This document shows, in pieces, positions 42,324 through 50,438 of a DNA stretch of 64,000 nucleotides; the first letter of the stretch is position 1; each line of letters opens with the position of its first letter. A program made the position numbers and the translations under genes. The DNA lies in NCBI RefSeq assembly GCF_900157365.1, contig NZ_FUEZ01000004.1:3211066-3275065 (forward strand). Reading direction: 5' to 3'. The stretch is from Mycobacterium numidiamassiliense. Lineage in GTDB: Bacteria > Actinomycetota > Actinomycetes > Mycobacteriales > Mycobacteriaceae. A model generated the notes under the pieces. It had not been told where the DNA came from and did no database searches. It saw only the letters and a list, made by a program, of their open reading frames with translations.

Positions 42324-43224
42324 GCACACCAAAATAAGCGTGCGGGATGCTCACGATAGATTCGCAAAACGGGCTGGTGCCCTTGTGCGCGGCGGGCCGT
42401 CGGGTTCTCTTTACAGCGTTGCGAGACCAGAGCGGAGGCCCTGATGTGCCGGCTCAGCTTGCCGGCGCCGCAGCCACGTCCCATAACCAACAACACTCAT
42501 CAACTGCCGCAAAATTCGGAGCAGCGTGGAAATGCACGAGCTATAGTATGAGAGCTTTCGCTGTAATTGCATTGCTCTGCGCGAAACATGTTCTGGCAGT
42601 GCGGATCGCGCGATCATCCCTGGGCGCACCCAGCAAAGTCTTTGCGGCCGTGTGTCCGCACCTGCGGAGCCGGTAAACCCCTTCCGGGGTTATCGTTTGC
42701 AGGGAAAAGCTGCTGTCCGGCTTTGAAGTGCCTGATCAGCATGTGTGCAGGGTGGTTTGCGTTTCAGGCGATTGCAAACAGCAGCTACTGGGTGTCGTTA
42801 GCGCGGTCATGGCTTCTCTGCCCGTCACGCTAGCCTAAGAACATCGGCCATGCGGCCCCATTATAAAGCCCGCACGAGCGAGAAGTCAACGCGTCCAACG
42901 TGTTTGGGCGGTGGAGAAGCAGCAGCGATCAAGGTCGAACTCAGGCTTTTGTTGTTTTCCTTTCATACTCAAACACGTGTCATGGGCGCAACTGGGTTCC
43001 TTTCCTCGGCTGGTATGCCAAACTGCTTGCACCGCAATGTGTTTTGTGCAGATGTGTGGTTTCCAGTGTCGTTGGCTGGATTGACCGCACCAAGCCGACT
43101 GGTCGCAATCCGCCAGGGGAAGTCCGCGCCGTTGGTTGATGGCAAATTGCTAGAGGTCTAGTAATTGGAGCTGACTGACAATCCCCGGAGGGCGATTGCG
43201 TACGCCCGGTGCAAGACTGATGGG
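42324..43224. other. Non-coding or degenerate stretch of the element
   Basis: 900 bp of mixed composition with several short open frames but none with convincing codon bias or homology. A small hairpin AACCCC-TTCC-GGGGTT (42676-42691) could terminate the pair at 41473-42323. Frames at 42850-43161 and 42900-43139 overlap in different phases and neither is supported. Confidence 0.45.
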
Positions 43225-43863
43225 ATGGACCGCGCGCAGTTGGTGTTCAGCGCCTTAACGGCGTTCGGCACGATCGGCGCCGCCTGGTCCGCTTTATATA
43301 TAGCCACCCGCGACCGTGAAGACCGGAAGCCAGAACGCGACGCCGCCGACCTAGCACAAGCTCGGCTCGTCAAAATCGAGATCAAACGTCCTGGCACATA
43401 CGAATACTCCGTCCGCGTCCGCAACTACGCCGCCCAGCCGATTCTCGACGTCTGCATCAACTCGGCATCTCTGCACACAGACCCCGACGCCACATGGCGC
43501 GCACCTGGGGAACGGCAGGTGCTTGAGATCATCGAACCGGATCGCGAGTCACTGTCCGAAGAAACCCTGCGGCTAGAGTTCATCGACGTCGACGTCGACG
43601 GCAACGAGAAGCGGACCGCGGAAGAGCCGATGCCGTCGCAGCGTGTTCTCCGACAGCTCGTTGTCGATGATCACAACGCGGCGCCGTGGCGAGGGGACGG
43701 TGAAGCGGTCGAGGAACAGGTCGCCGTCCACCAGGGCGCGGACAAGGTTCTCGACGAGGATCGTCTTGCCCGCCTTGTACTGCGCGGACAGCATTACCCG
43801 CCCACCATCCGGCGCCAGCCGGTCGATGAGATACGGCGTGGGTGCGTCTGGTTCGGCCAATAG
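43225..43863 (+). CDS. Element-borne single-pass protein, C-terminus fused to antisense of the ATPase gene
   Basis: 212 residues from the ATG at 43225; homology-like sequence ends near residue 130. The N-terminus DRAQLVFSALTAFGTIGAAWSALYIA is one membrane helix, followed by charged DREDRKPERDAADLAQ and a beta-rich domain (VKIEIKRPGTYEYSVRVRNYAAQPILDV; LRLEFIDVDVDGN). From about base 43620 the frame reads the reverse strand of the RepA-like ATPase, which explains the odd tail. This gene and the ATPase therefore meet at a deletion or recombination joint. Confidence 0.6.
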   Translation: MDRAQLVFSALTAFGTIGAAWSALYIATRDREDRKPERDAADLAQARLVKIEIKRPGTYEYSVRVRNYAAQPILDVCINSASLHTDPDATWRAPGERQVLEIIEPDRESLSEETLRLEFIDVDVDGNEKRTAEEPMPSQRVLRQLVVDDHNAAPWRGDGEAVEEQVAVHQGADKVLDEDRLARLVLRGQHYPPTIRRQPVDEIRRGCVWFGQ

Positions 43864-44184
43864 GTTGGTCAGGTTCTTGACTGCCGGCAGAATGACCGGC
43901 GGGTGTTCTTCAGCGTCGAGTCGCCGGTTCGCTTCTCTGTTGATGCGAAGCTTCGTCATCTGGAATTGGACGCGCGTCTCTAGCTCGCAGTCATCACTGT
44001 CGCCGTATTCACCGGGCGGCGGGGGGCCGGGGGTCGTCAGGGTGGATGTCGGGCGGCACGACGTACAACTCGGGTGGTTCGATCCGGTTCGAGGCGTATG
44101 CGGCGCCGGCGTTCGGCGGCTCATACGCCTCGTGGCCGTTGGCGCGCAGGTCGTCGAAGATGGCTTTGCCACGGCCGATCTTCA
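43625..44184 (-). pseudogene. RepA-like AAA ATPase remnant (truncated and frameshifted)
   Basis: The recognisable part reads DLRANGHEAYEPPN (one phase, to about 44025), then, after a poly-C tract near 44020-44030, QFQMTKLRINREANRRLDAEEHPPV, LPAVKNLTNLLAEPDAPTPYLIDRLAPDGGRVM, Walker A SAQYKAGKTILVENL and Walker B RRVVIIDNELSENTLRR, after which similarity stops at about 43630. This is the front of the primase/helicase-like ATPase of phiRv-type elements. The phase change and loss of the back half make it non-functional. Confidence 0.75.
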
Positions 44185-44188
44185 GCGC

Positions 44189-44485
44189 TCATGCCGGCCG
44201 CCTCCTCGCCCACGAGTTCTCCGCGTGAAACTGCTGGCGTCGACGGACCTCGTCGGCGATATCCGACCAGTCCTCGGCGGCGGAGATGGAATGTGACGCT
44301 TCCGCCAACGCCTCCTGCGCCGCTTCGACCCGCAGCGCCCAATGCTGGGCGGCATCGAAGATCGCGGCCAGCTTCGCCGGGTGATCATCGGCTAGGGCAC
44401 ACCATTCCGGCGTCCCGATCATCGGGAAAGAACCGGGCCGCGCCAACACCGGCGCGACGAATTCATGGACCGACAACCAGCTCAC
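44189..44485 (-). CDS. DUF2742 element protein
   Basis: 98 residues from GTG at 44485. SWLSVHEFVAPVLARPGSFPMIGTPEWCALADDHPAKLAAIFDAAQHWALRVEAAQEA matches the DUF2742 family known from mycobacterial prophage-like elements such as phiRv1 and phiRv2. Function unknown. Its TGA overlaps an ATG (ATGA at 44189-44192) that would start the next gene, whose frame is broken. Order with the HTH protein upstream is as in phiRv elements. Confidence 0.8.
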   Translation of the reverse strand: MSWLSVHEFVAPVLARPGSFPMIGTPEWCALADDHPAKLAAIFDAAQHWALRVEAAQEALAEASHSISAAEDWSDIADEVRRRQQFHAENSWARRRPA

Positions 44486-44589
44486 GGCCTAAGACGACAC
44501 GTAACGGGCTGGCGAGGGTAACGGTTGGGCGGCTGGCGCGAAAGCTGTATCCTGGGGTGGGTTGAAGCCGCCAAGCAAATCAACTTCCG

Positions 44590-44615
44590 CAACGCCACCC
44601 CTTGGGGTGGCGTTG
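44590..44615 (-). terminator. Hairpin immediately after the excisionase-like gene
   Basis: 12-bp perfect stem with a TT loop, starting 2 bp after the stop codon at 44617 on the minus strand. It likely ends or attenuates transcription between the HTH gene and DUF2742. Confidence 0.65.
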
Positions 44616-44616
44616 T

Positions 44617-44841
44617 TCATTCCGGGCAACCCTCCAGCAGCGCGTCAACCTCGTCGAGGTCGAGCCGCACGATTCTGGGGCCGAGGCCGCGGTAGGCACG
44701 CAGCCGGCCCGCGGTGACCATTCGTTCCACGGTCACGTATTTGAGGCCGAGATATTCGGCGACTTCAGCCTTTGTCGCCCAGCGACGGCCAGCTTGGTTT
44801 GGTGAAACAGTGTCAACAGACGGCACGACGAAACCCCTCAA
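44617..44841 (-). CDS. Excisionase-like MerR/HTH_17 DNA-binding protein
   Basis: 74 residues. RRWATKAEVAEYLGLKYVTVERMVTAGRLRAYRGLGPRIVRLDLDEVDALLEG is the winged HTH of phage excisionases and related small regulators. In phiRv elements such a protein sits upstream of the DUF2742 and ATPase genes and near the integrase. Here it is closest to the right repeat at 45310 but no integrase is found. Confidence 0.82.
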   Translation of the reverse strand: MRGFVVPSVDTVSPNQAGRRWATKAEVAEYLGLKYVTVERMVTAGRLRAYRGLGPRIVRLDLDEVDALLEGCPE

Positions 44842-45309
44842 AGAGATGGTTTCGGTTGGCCACTGTCACCGAGCTTCGCCGAGGGGCGGGCCGCGACCCG
44901 AAGGTCACTTGGGTGGATCGAAAATCTTTAGACCCGTCGCCGGGTCACCCTCTTAGCTTCGTGCACAATCTATGCGCACCCTTGGGCCATCAGCGGCAAC
45001 CCGTGCGTCTTCGGCGTGGCGTGTCAGAGCGGAGCCGTGATCTACGCCTCGTGATGCTCGACAAGTTCCGGTGCACCGCCCAAGACCTCACCTACCCGCC
45101 CTTCGGGGCTGGCCCATGTGGTTGCGGTTCGACGGCGACACCGATGACGTCCGGCGGAGGGATCGAGCCGAGTAGCGTGATTGGCCATGAGGCTTTACCG
45201 GAACCCCACGGAACCTCGTCGCGATTTCGGCGAGTTCACGGGGAGTTCACGGACCCCCTCGGCTAGGCCCAAATCACCCCCATTTAACTGCTGTTTCGAC
45301 GTTTCTTCG
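44842..45309. other. Right end of the element without a supported gene
   Basis: 468 bp between the excisionase-like start and the right repeat, where an integrase would be expected. Frames are short and unconvincing. Two direct copies of GAGTTCACGG (45232-45241 and 45243-45252) lie about 60 bp from the repeat and could be recombinase arm sites (speculative). Confidence 0.4.
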
Positions 45310-45331
45310 ATGCTGGGGGTCGACCAATCCT
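45310..45331 (+). repeat. Right attachment repeat (attR core)
   Basis: Identical to 40490-40511. The bases that follow (45332-45346) read AIDL and a stop in the phase of the CMD gene, the displaced original C-terminus. Confidence 0.85.
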
Positions 45332-45370
45332 GCGCCATCGACCTGTAAACGATCCCCGGGAAGGGAACGA

Positions 45371-46012
45371 ATGGACATCGCTACCGTCGACGAATTGCTG
45401 AGCACCACGCGGGCGGTACGCAAACGCCTCGACCTGGAACGCCCGGTCGGCCGCGAGGTGATCCTCGAATGCATCCAGCTGGCGATGCAGGCGCCCACTG
45501 CCAGCAACACGCAGGACTGGCGCTGGCTGGTGATCACCGATGCGGACAAGCGCGCCGCGATCGCCGAGATCTACCGCAGCATCGGCGCGCAGTACCTGGC
45601 GTACGCGGCCGACAACGCGACGGACCCGCAGACGCGGCGGGTTTACCAGAGTGCGATGAGCCTGACCAAGACGCTGGCCCAGGTGCCGGTGCACGTCATT
45701 CCGTGTCTTGAGCAGCGCATCGACGGTGCGGAGCTGGGCGTCGCCGCGGCGGCGTGGGCGTCGATCATCCCGGCAGGGTGGAGCTTTCTGCTGGCGCTGC
45801 GCTCGCGTGGGCTCGGATCGGTGTGGACGACGATGCATCTGTTCAAGGAGCGTGAGGTGGCCGAACTGCTCGGCATTCCGCCCACGGTCACGCAGGCCGC
45901 GCTGTTCCCGGTCGCCTACACGATCGGCACCGACTTCCGGCCGGCCGAACGGCCGCCCGCGGAGACCATCACGTTCTGGAACAGTTGGATACCGGCCGAC
46001 GGAGACCACTGA
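45371..46012 (+). CDS. Nitroreductase-family protein
   Basis: 213 residues from the ATG after GGGAAGGG. The FMN-binding start STTRAVRKRLDLERPV, AMQAPTASNTQDWRWLVITD and late LRSRGLGSVWTTM, LLGIPPTVTQAALFPVAYT are typical of NfnB/oxygen-insensitive nitroreductase folds. It uses NAD(P)H and FMN to reduce nitro, quinone or other groups. One base overlaps the next gene (TGATG). It was probably in one operon with the CMD gene before the insertion. Confidence 0.88.
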   Translation: MDIATVDELLSTTRAVRKRLDLERPVGREVILECIQLAMQAPTASNTQDWRWLVITDADKRAAIAEIYRSIGAQYLAYAADNATDPQTRRVYQSAMSLTKTLAQVPVHVIPCLEQRIDGAELGVAAAAWASIIPAGWSFLLALRSRGLGSVWTTMHLFKEREVAELLGIPPTVTQAALFPVAYTIGTDFRPAERPPAETITFWNSWIPADGDH

Positions 46013-46506
46013 TGCAGTCCTACACAGTGCGATTCCACGTCGACGCGCCGCCGCGCAGAGTCTGGCGGGTGCTGCATCCGCCGGTGCCGCCGAACGCGCC
46101 CAGGCCGCGGGTGCTCGAGTGGCCGGGCGGCAGCATGGAAATCCTGAACGAAGGCAACGAAGCCGGTGAGGGCCTGGTCCGAACCTGCATCTTTGAAGTG
46201 CCCAGGTATCTGTTGTCCGGTGGCAGGGCGCGGTCATGGGAAACCGTGACCGAGGCCGAGCTCAACAAGCTGTCCCGGTACATCGCGGTCGGAGCGCCGC
46301 TGTGGTCTCGCGCCGAGGGTTACCATCAACTCGACGAGCAGTCCGACGGCTCCACTGTGCTCACCTTCCACGAGACTTATCACGCCTACAACCCGGTGCT
46401 GCGCTTCTTCCTCGAACGACCGGTGCACGCCAAGATCTCGCGCGACAACCTCGCGGTCTACGAGCACGCACTCGGGTACGCCGGTGAGGTGCGACGGCTG
46501 TCATAG
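46012..46506 (+). CDS. SRPBCC-like protein, hypothetical
   Basis: 164 residues from the ATG at 46012, overlapping the nitroreductase stop. Start QSYTVRFHVDAPPRRVWRVLHPP and middle LEWPGGSMEILNEGNEAGEGLVRTCIFEVPRYLLSGG, then TVLTFHETYHAYNPVLRFFLERPVHAKISRDNLAVYEHAL suggest a START-like fold with a C-terminal helix. Tightly coupled to the nitroreductase; may bind the same substrate. No catalytic residues can be named. Confidence 0.75.
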   Translation: MQSYTVRFHVDAPPRRVWRVLHPPVPPNAPRPRVLEWPGGSMEILNEGNEAGEGLVRTCIFEVPRYLLSGGRARSWETVTEAELNKLSRYIAVGAPLWSRAEGYHQLDEQSDGSTVLTFHETYHAYNPVLRFFLERPVHAKISRDNLAVYEHALGYAGEVRRLS

Positions 46507-46553
46507 GAAATTTGCGCGGCAGCCCGGAAGTCTGATGTCGAAAGGGTCCCGAC

Positions 46554-47546
46554 ATGGCAATCGAGCCTGGCGCGCTGATTCCGCTCGATTCGCTCACCGT
46601 CGACGTGCTCAGCGACAACGTCAGCGACACCTATGTCACCAAGACACCCTTCGCGCAAGCCGAGCTTGCGAACGTGGTGGCCGCCGGTGCCAAGCTGATT
46701 TCGGGGCAGAACTTGCTCATCGCCAACCTCGGCTACGGCCTGCGCCTCACGTCGCGAGCCGGGTCGGTTGAACACGTGATGTTGTTCGACACCGGTACCG
46801 AGGGGGCAGTGTTCATGCGCAACTGTGCCAGCTTGGGCATCGACTTCGGCGAAGTCGAAGAAATCGCGATCACCCACGGTCACTGGGATCACATGGGGGC
46901 ACTGATTGACGCGATCGACGCGACCGTCGCGCGGCGAGGGGCAGTGACCGTTCACGTCAATCCACTGATGTTTCGGGAGCGGGCAGTGACTCTCGCAGAC
47001 GGCCAGGTCGTGCCAACCGAGAAGGTGCCGACACCAGAGGCGATGCGCGCGCATGGCGCGGCTGTCGTCAACGACGCCGACGAGCGAAACCTGCTCGACG
47101 GCCACTTCTATTACAGCGGGGAGATACCGCGGGTCAGCTCCTTCGAGACGGGCCGCTCGGATCACCTATGCCGCGAGTCCGACGACGTGGATTGGCAACC
47201 TGATCCCCTGCTGATGGATGAGCGCATGCTTGTCGCTCACGTGAACGGCCTGGGCCTGGTGGTCTTCAGTGCCTGCTCGCATGCGGGCATTGTCAACGTC
47301 TGCACCGAGGTCGCCCGCCGCTTCCCCCGCACGCCGATACATGCGGTGATGGGAGGCTTGCACCTCGGGGGCGTAATGGAGCGGATCATTGGCGAGACGG
47401 TACGGGGCCTGGCACCGTTCGACATCCGCTACATCATTGCCGGCCATTGCACCGGGTGGCGTGCGGTTCATGCCCTTGCCAGTGCCTATGGCGATCGGGT
47501 GAGCCAGTCTGCGGTCGGAACGAGCTACCGATTCCAGGCCGAATAG
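46554..47546 (+). CDS. MBL-fold metallohydrolase
   Basis: 330 residues. Zinc ligands: AITHGHWDHMGAL (HxHxDH), SACSHAGIVNVC, MGGLHLGG, AGHCTGWRA. The arrangement resembles the group related to methanopterin-pathway dihydropterin synthases and other large MBL enzymes acting on bulky substrates. It is the last gene of the presumed CMD-nitroreductase-SRPBCC-MBL operon (47-bp gap). The substrate is unknown. Confidence 0.85.
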   Translation: MAIEPGALIPLDSLTVDVLSDNVSDTYVTKTPFAQAELANVVAAGAKLISGQNLLIANLGYGLRLTSRAGSVEHVMLFDTGTEGAVFMRNCASLGIDFGEVEEIAITHGHWDHMGALIDAIDATVARRGAVTVHVNPLMFRERAVTLADGQVVPTEKVPTPEAMRAHGAAVVNDADERNLLDGHFYYSGEIPRVSSFETGRSDHLCRESDDVDWQPDPLLMDERMLVAHVNGLGLVVFSACSHAGIVNVCTEVARRFPRTPIHAVMGGLHLGGVMERIIGETVRGLAPFDIRYIIAGHCTGWRAVHALASAYGDRVSQSAVGTSYRFQAE

Positions 47547-47591
47547 GCAGGAATGTGAAATGGGCTGTTCGCCCCGGTAAACTCCGGTGTT

Positions 47592-48206
47592 ATGGGTTTT
47601 AAAGCTGCGCCTGTTGCGGCGAGAGTGGCCACCGCGGGATTGCTGCTAGCGGGCTGGGGTGTGGCCGCGGGTGCTGCCGGCGCGGATCCCGAGCCCTCAC
47701 CAACCCCGTCGCCCGCTCCCGCTTCCCCGGCGCCCGCGACCGCCTCCAACACGCCTGCGGGCGCCCCGGCGGCGGCACCGAAAACGGCCATCGACAAGGA
47801 CGGCACCTACGCCGTCGGGACCGATATCGTCCCGGGCACCTACACGACCGCGGGGCCGGTCGGCAGTGGCACCTGTTATTGGAAGCGCACGGGCAACCCC
47901 GACGGCGCCCTCCTCGACAACTCTCTGAGCAAGAAGCCGCAGGTCGTGCAGATTCAGCCGACGGACAAGGCGTTCAAGACCGACGGTTGCCAGCCCTGGC
48001 AGCTGAACCCGGACGCCACTCCGCCTCCCATGGCCTCGGGACCGCAGGTGCAGGCCGGTCTGGGCATCCTGAACGGGGTGCTGGCCCCCAATGGGCCGCC
48101 GGCGCCGAGTGCACCACCGCCGGCTCCCAGTCCCGATCCCAATGCGCCAGCGCCCGCAACAAGCCCCTCGCCTGCCCCGAGCGCATCACCCACGCCTCAT
48201 TCCTGA
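47592..48206 (+). CDS. Secreted Pro-rich protein (Rv1906c type)
   Basis: 204 residues. Signal peptide RVATAGLLLAGWGVAAGAAG before DPEPSP. The conserved core DGTYAVGTDIVPGTYTTAGPVGSGTCYWKR...SKKPQVVQIQPTDKAFKTDGCQPW, with two cysteines, agrees with remembered Rv1906c. Flanking Pro/Ala/Ser tracts (before the core and over the last 50 residues) are longer than I recall. Function unknown. Gene order with aao downstream matches M. tuberculosis. Confidence 0.85.
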   Translation: MGFKAAPVAARVATAGLLLAGWGVAAGAAGADPEPSPTPSPAPASPAPATASNTPAGAPAAAPKTAIDKDGTYAVGTDIVPGTYTTAGPVGSGTCYWKRTGNPDGALLDNSLSKKPQVVQIQPTDKAFKTDGCQPWQLNPDATPPPMASGPQVQAGLGILNGVLAPNGPPAPSAPPPAPSPDPNAPAPATSPSPAPSASPTPHS

Positions 48207-48276
48207 TCGCGCCTGACGGGACGGCGGTGACCAGCAACATTCTCGGCCCCGATTGCTTTTAGCTAGCGTGGCGGCC

Positions 48277-49242
48277 GTGGCCCCTGCACAACAGATTGTC
48301 GTGATCGGTGCCGGAGTCAGCGGCCTGACATCGGCCGTGTGTCTGGCCGAAGCGGGCTGGCCGGTGCGCGTGTGGGCGGCCGCGCTGCCACGACAGACGA
48401 CCTCGGTGGTTGCCGGTGCGGTATGGGCGCCGCCGCGGCCGGCCGAACGCGCCACGAGCACGCTGGCGTGGACCGAACATTCGCTGCGGATGTTTCGGGA
48501 ACTGGCCGACGATCCCGCCACCGGGGTACAGCTGGCACCCGCGATGGCCGTGGGCGAATTGACCGCTGAAGAGGCGATGTCGTCGGCAGCGACCCTGATC
48601 CCCGACCTGCGCCCGGCTGATCCACACGACATTCCCGAGGGATTCCGTACCGGGTTTCGCGCCACCATGCCGATGATCGACATGCCGCGATACCTCGACT
48701 ATCTGACACAGCGGCTCGCCAAGGCCGGGTGCGAGATCGAAGTGCATCCCGTGCAGTCGTTGGCCGAAGCGGCCGAGGCAGCACCGATTGTCGTCAACTG
48801 TGCCGGTCTCGGTTCCCGCACGTTGGCCGGCGACGACACGATGCGACCGCTCTTCGGTCAGCATGTGGTGCTGTCCAATCCTGGTCTGCGGCAACTGTTT
48901 CTCGAAGTGGGCAGCGACCCGGAGTGGGTCTGTTACTTCCCCCACCCCCAGCGCGTGGTGTGCGGCGGTATCAGCATCCCCGGGCGCTGGGACACCACCC
49001 CCGATGGCGACGTGACGGATCGAATCCTGCAGCGCTGCCGCCGGATCGAGCCACGGCTCGACGGCGCCGAGGTAATCGAAACGATTACCGGGCTGCGGCC
49101 GGACCGCCCGTCGGTGCGGGTGGAGGCCGAGTCGCTGGGGCGGGCGCGCTGCGTCCACAACTACGGCCACAGCAGCAACGGGGTGACACTGTCCTGGGGT
49201 TGCGCGCGTGACGTGGTGCGCCTGGTCGGCGCTGACCGCTAA
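48277..49242 (+). CDS. aao: D-amino acid oxidase Aao
   Basis: 321 residues from GTG at 48277 (GTG 48268 or TTG 48253 are alternatives); about 320 is recalled for Rv1905c. FAD motif VVIGAGVSGLTSAVCLAEAGWPVRVWAA; core VVNCAGLGSRTLAGDD, FPHPQRVVCGGISIPGRWD and the family signature HNYGHSSNGVTLSWGCARDVV. It oxidises D-amino acids to keto acids with hydrogen peroxide. It ends in overlap with the convergent STAS gene. Confidence 0.92.
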   Translation: MAPAQQIVVIGAGVSGLTSAVCLAEAGWPVRVWAAALPRQTTSVVAGAVWAPPRPAERATSTLAWTEHSLRMFRELADDPATGVQLAPAMAVGELTAEEAMSSAATLIPDLRPADPHDIPEGFRTGFRATMPMIDMPRYLDYLTQRLAKAGCEIEVHPVQSLAEAAEAAPIVVNCAGLGSRTLAGDDTMRPLFGQHVVLSNPGLRQLFLEVGSDPEWVCYFPHPQRVVCGGISIPGRWDTTPDGDVTDRILQRCRRIEPRLDGAEVIETITGLRPDRPSVRVEAESLGRARCVHNYGHSSNGVTLSWGCARDVVRLVGADR

Positions 49243-49655
49243 CCGGCTAGCGCGGTCTCAACCGTCGTATAGGTGGGCAGCAGGGGACGCAGTCCGCACT
49301 TGGCGATCGTTCGGGCCACGATCGCCTGGCTGGTGACCAGCCTCAGATCGATGCCGCGAACGCGGCATTGTGCCGCCTCGTGCGCCAAGACGGCATACCC
49401 GCGCGATCCCATGAAATCCAGCTCGCGAACGTCGATGACGAACAAACCAGGTGCGACGGCGCGGGCGGCGCCCTGACTCAGCAGGTGCTGCCAGATGGTC
49501 TGGTTGCTGGCGTCGATGTCACCGCCGACATGCACGACGACCGAGGAACCGGTGCATTCGGTGATCGCCCGCAGACCGCTTTGTGTGTCGGAATCCTGCG
49601 AAACGATGTAGCTGTCGGCCGGCGAGGATGTACCAAAAGAGGCACTGTCCGTCAT
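49239..49655 (-). CDS. STAS-domain anti-sigma factor antagonist (Rv1904 type)
   Basis: 138 residues from the ATG at 49655. The STAS fold is shown by SSVVVHVGGDIDASNQTIWQHLLSQG, LFVIDVRELDFMGSRGYAVL with the phosphorylatable serine (Ser84), and DLRLVTSQAIVARTIAKCGL. It would bind an anti-sigma factor kinase and release a sigma factor when unphosphorylated. No anti-sigma partner is adjacent. The 293 bp upstream show no gene. Confidence 0.88.
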   Translation of the reverse strand: MTDSASFGTSSPADSYIVSQDSDTQSGLRAITECTGSSVVVHVGGDIDASNQTIWQHLLSQGAARAVAPGLFVIDVRELDFMGSRGYAVLAHEAAQCRVRGIDLRLVTSQAIVARTIAKCGLRPLLPTYTTVETALAG

Positions 49656-49948
49656 TGCGGCATCCCGTCGTTTTGTGCTGTAAGGGCGATGCCGCCCTTT
49701 CCCGAAAAGGTGGCTGGAGTTGCTGCCAAACCGGAGGCTGGGTCGGGTTTCGCGGCGGTGCTCAGCATATGTGCAATTAGGATTTGCCGAAGTGAAATTG
49801 AGCAAAATCGATCGTCGAAGATGTTCAATCCGCGCGGCCGAGTCGAAGCCGAAGCTAACTGTAACTCTTACTATTTCAGTAACCATTACCAAAATTAGCT
49901 GAACTGTAAGACACCGCCAATGCGCCGCGATGGCTCGGGTGCTAACGG

Positions 49949-50368
49949 CTACCGCCGCGTGGTGCGTCGCAGGTCGCGGCTTGCCAGCGACAGCAGCCAA
50001 CTGACGATCGACAGCACGATCGCGGCCCAGATCGCGGTCCACCAGAAGTGATCGATCTGCAGTCCCCAGTGCGTGGTGTGTTCGGTGATTCGGGCGGTGA
50101 ACCACAGCATCAAGGCGTTGACGACGACGTGGAAAAGACCGAGCGTCACGATGTAGAGCGGGATCGACAAAAACTGCACGATCGGCTTGATGACCGCGTT
50201 GACCAGGCCGAAGATCACGGCCACCACGAAGATGATGCCGACTTTCTGCAAGGTCGTGTCGCCGCCGACGAAGGTCAGGCCGTGGACGAACTTGGTGACA
50301 ACCCACAACGCCAAGCCAGTCAACGCGGCGCGAATCAGAAAGGGGCCCATACCGAGAGATCCTGCCAT
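49949..50368 (-). CDS. Phage-holin-4-2-superfamily membrane protein (Rv1903 type)
   Basis: 139 residues (ATG 50368 or 50350). Four hydrophobic helices: FLIRAALTGLALWVVTKFV, VGIIFVVAVIFGLVNAVIKPIV, LYIVTLGLFHVVVNALMLWF and WWTAIWAAIVLSIVSWLLS. The NAVIKPIVQFLSIPLYIVTLGLFHVVVNALMLW region is the hallmark of the family (YvlD-like). Despite the name these are chromosomal membrane proteins, not lysis proteins. Confidence 0.85.
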   Translation of the reverse strand: MAGSLGMGPFLIRAALTGLALWVVTKFVHGLTFVGGDTTLQKVGIIFVVAVIFGLVNAVIKPIVQFLSIPLYIVTLGLFHVVVNALMLWFTARITEHTTHWGLQIDHFWWTAIWAAIVLSIVSWLLSLASRDLRRTTRR

Positions 50369-50438
50369 TTAACCTGGTTGCTTGTCCGTGCCACAGCGGA
50401 ATTGGCTGCTGGACAACCGAATTCAGTCTTAGAGGGCC

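Larger units (their letters stand above)
40512..45331. mobile_element. 4.8-kb integrated element (phiRv1/phiRv2-type remnant) in the CMD gene
   Basis: Bounded by identical 22-bp direct repeats. It contains several hypothetical genes, an excisionase-like HTH protein, DUF2742 and a broken RepA-like ATPase, the latter three being the order of phiRv-type mycobacterial elements. Parts are AT-richer than the flanks (for example about 41760-41860). No integrase is seen, so it is either a satellite mobilised by another phage or a deletion remnant. Coordinates count one repeat copy. Confidence 0.82.

Noticed and set aside
42850..43161. Short frames of about 80-100 codons in the middle of the element
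   Set aside because: Two frames overlap in different phases, neither shows codon bias, a ribosome site or a recognisable motif.
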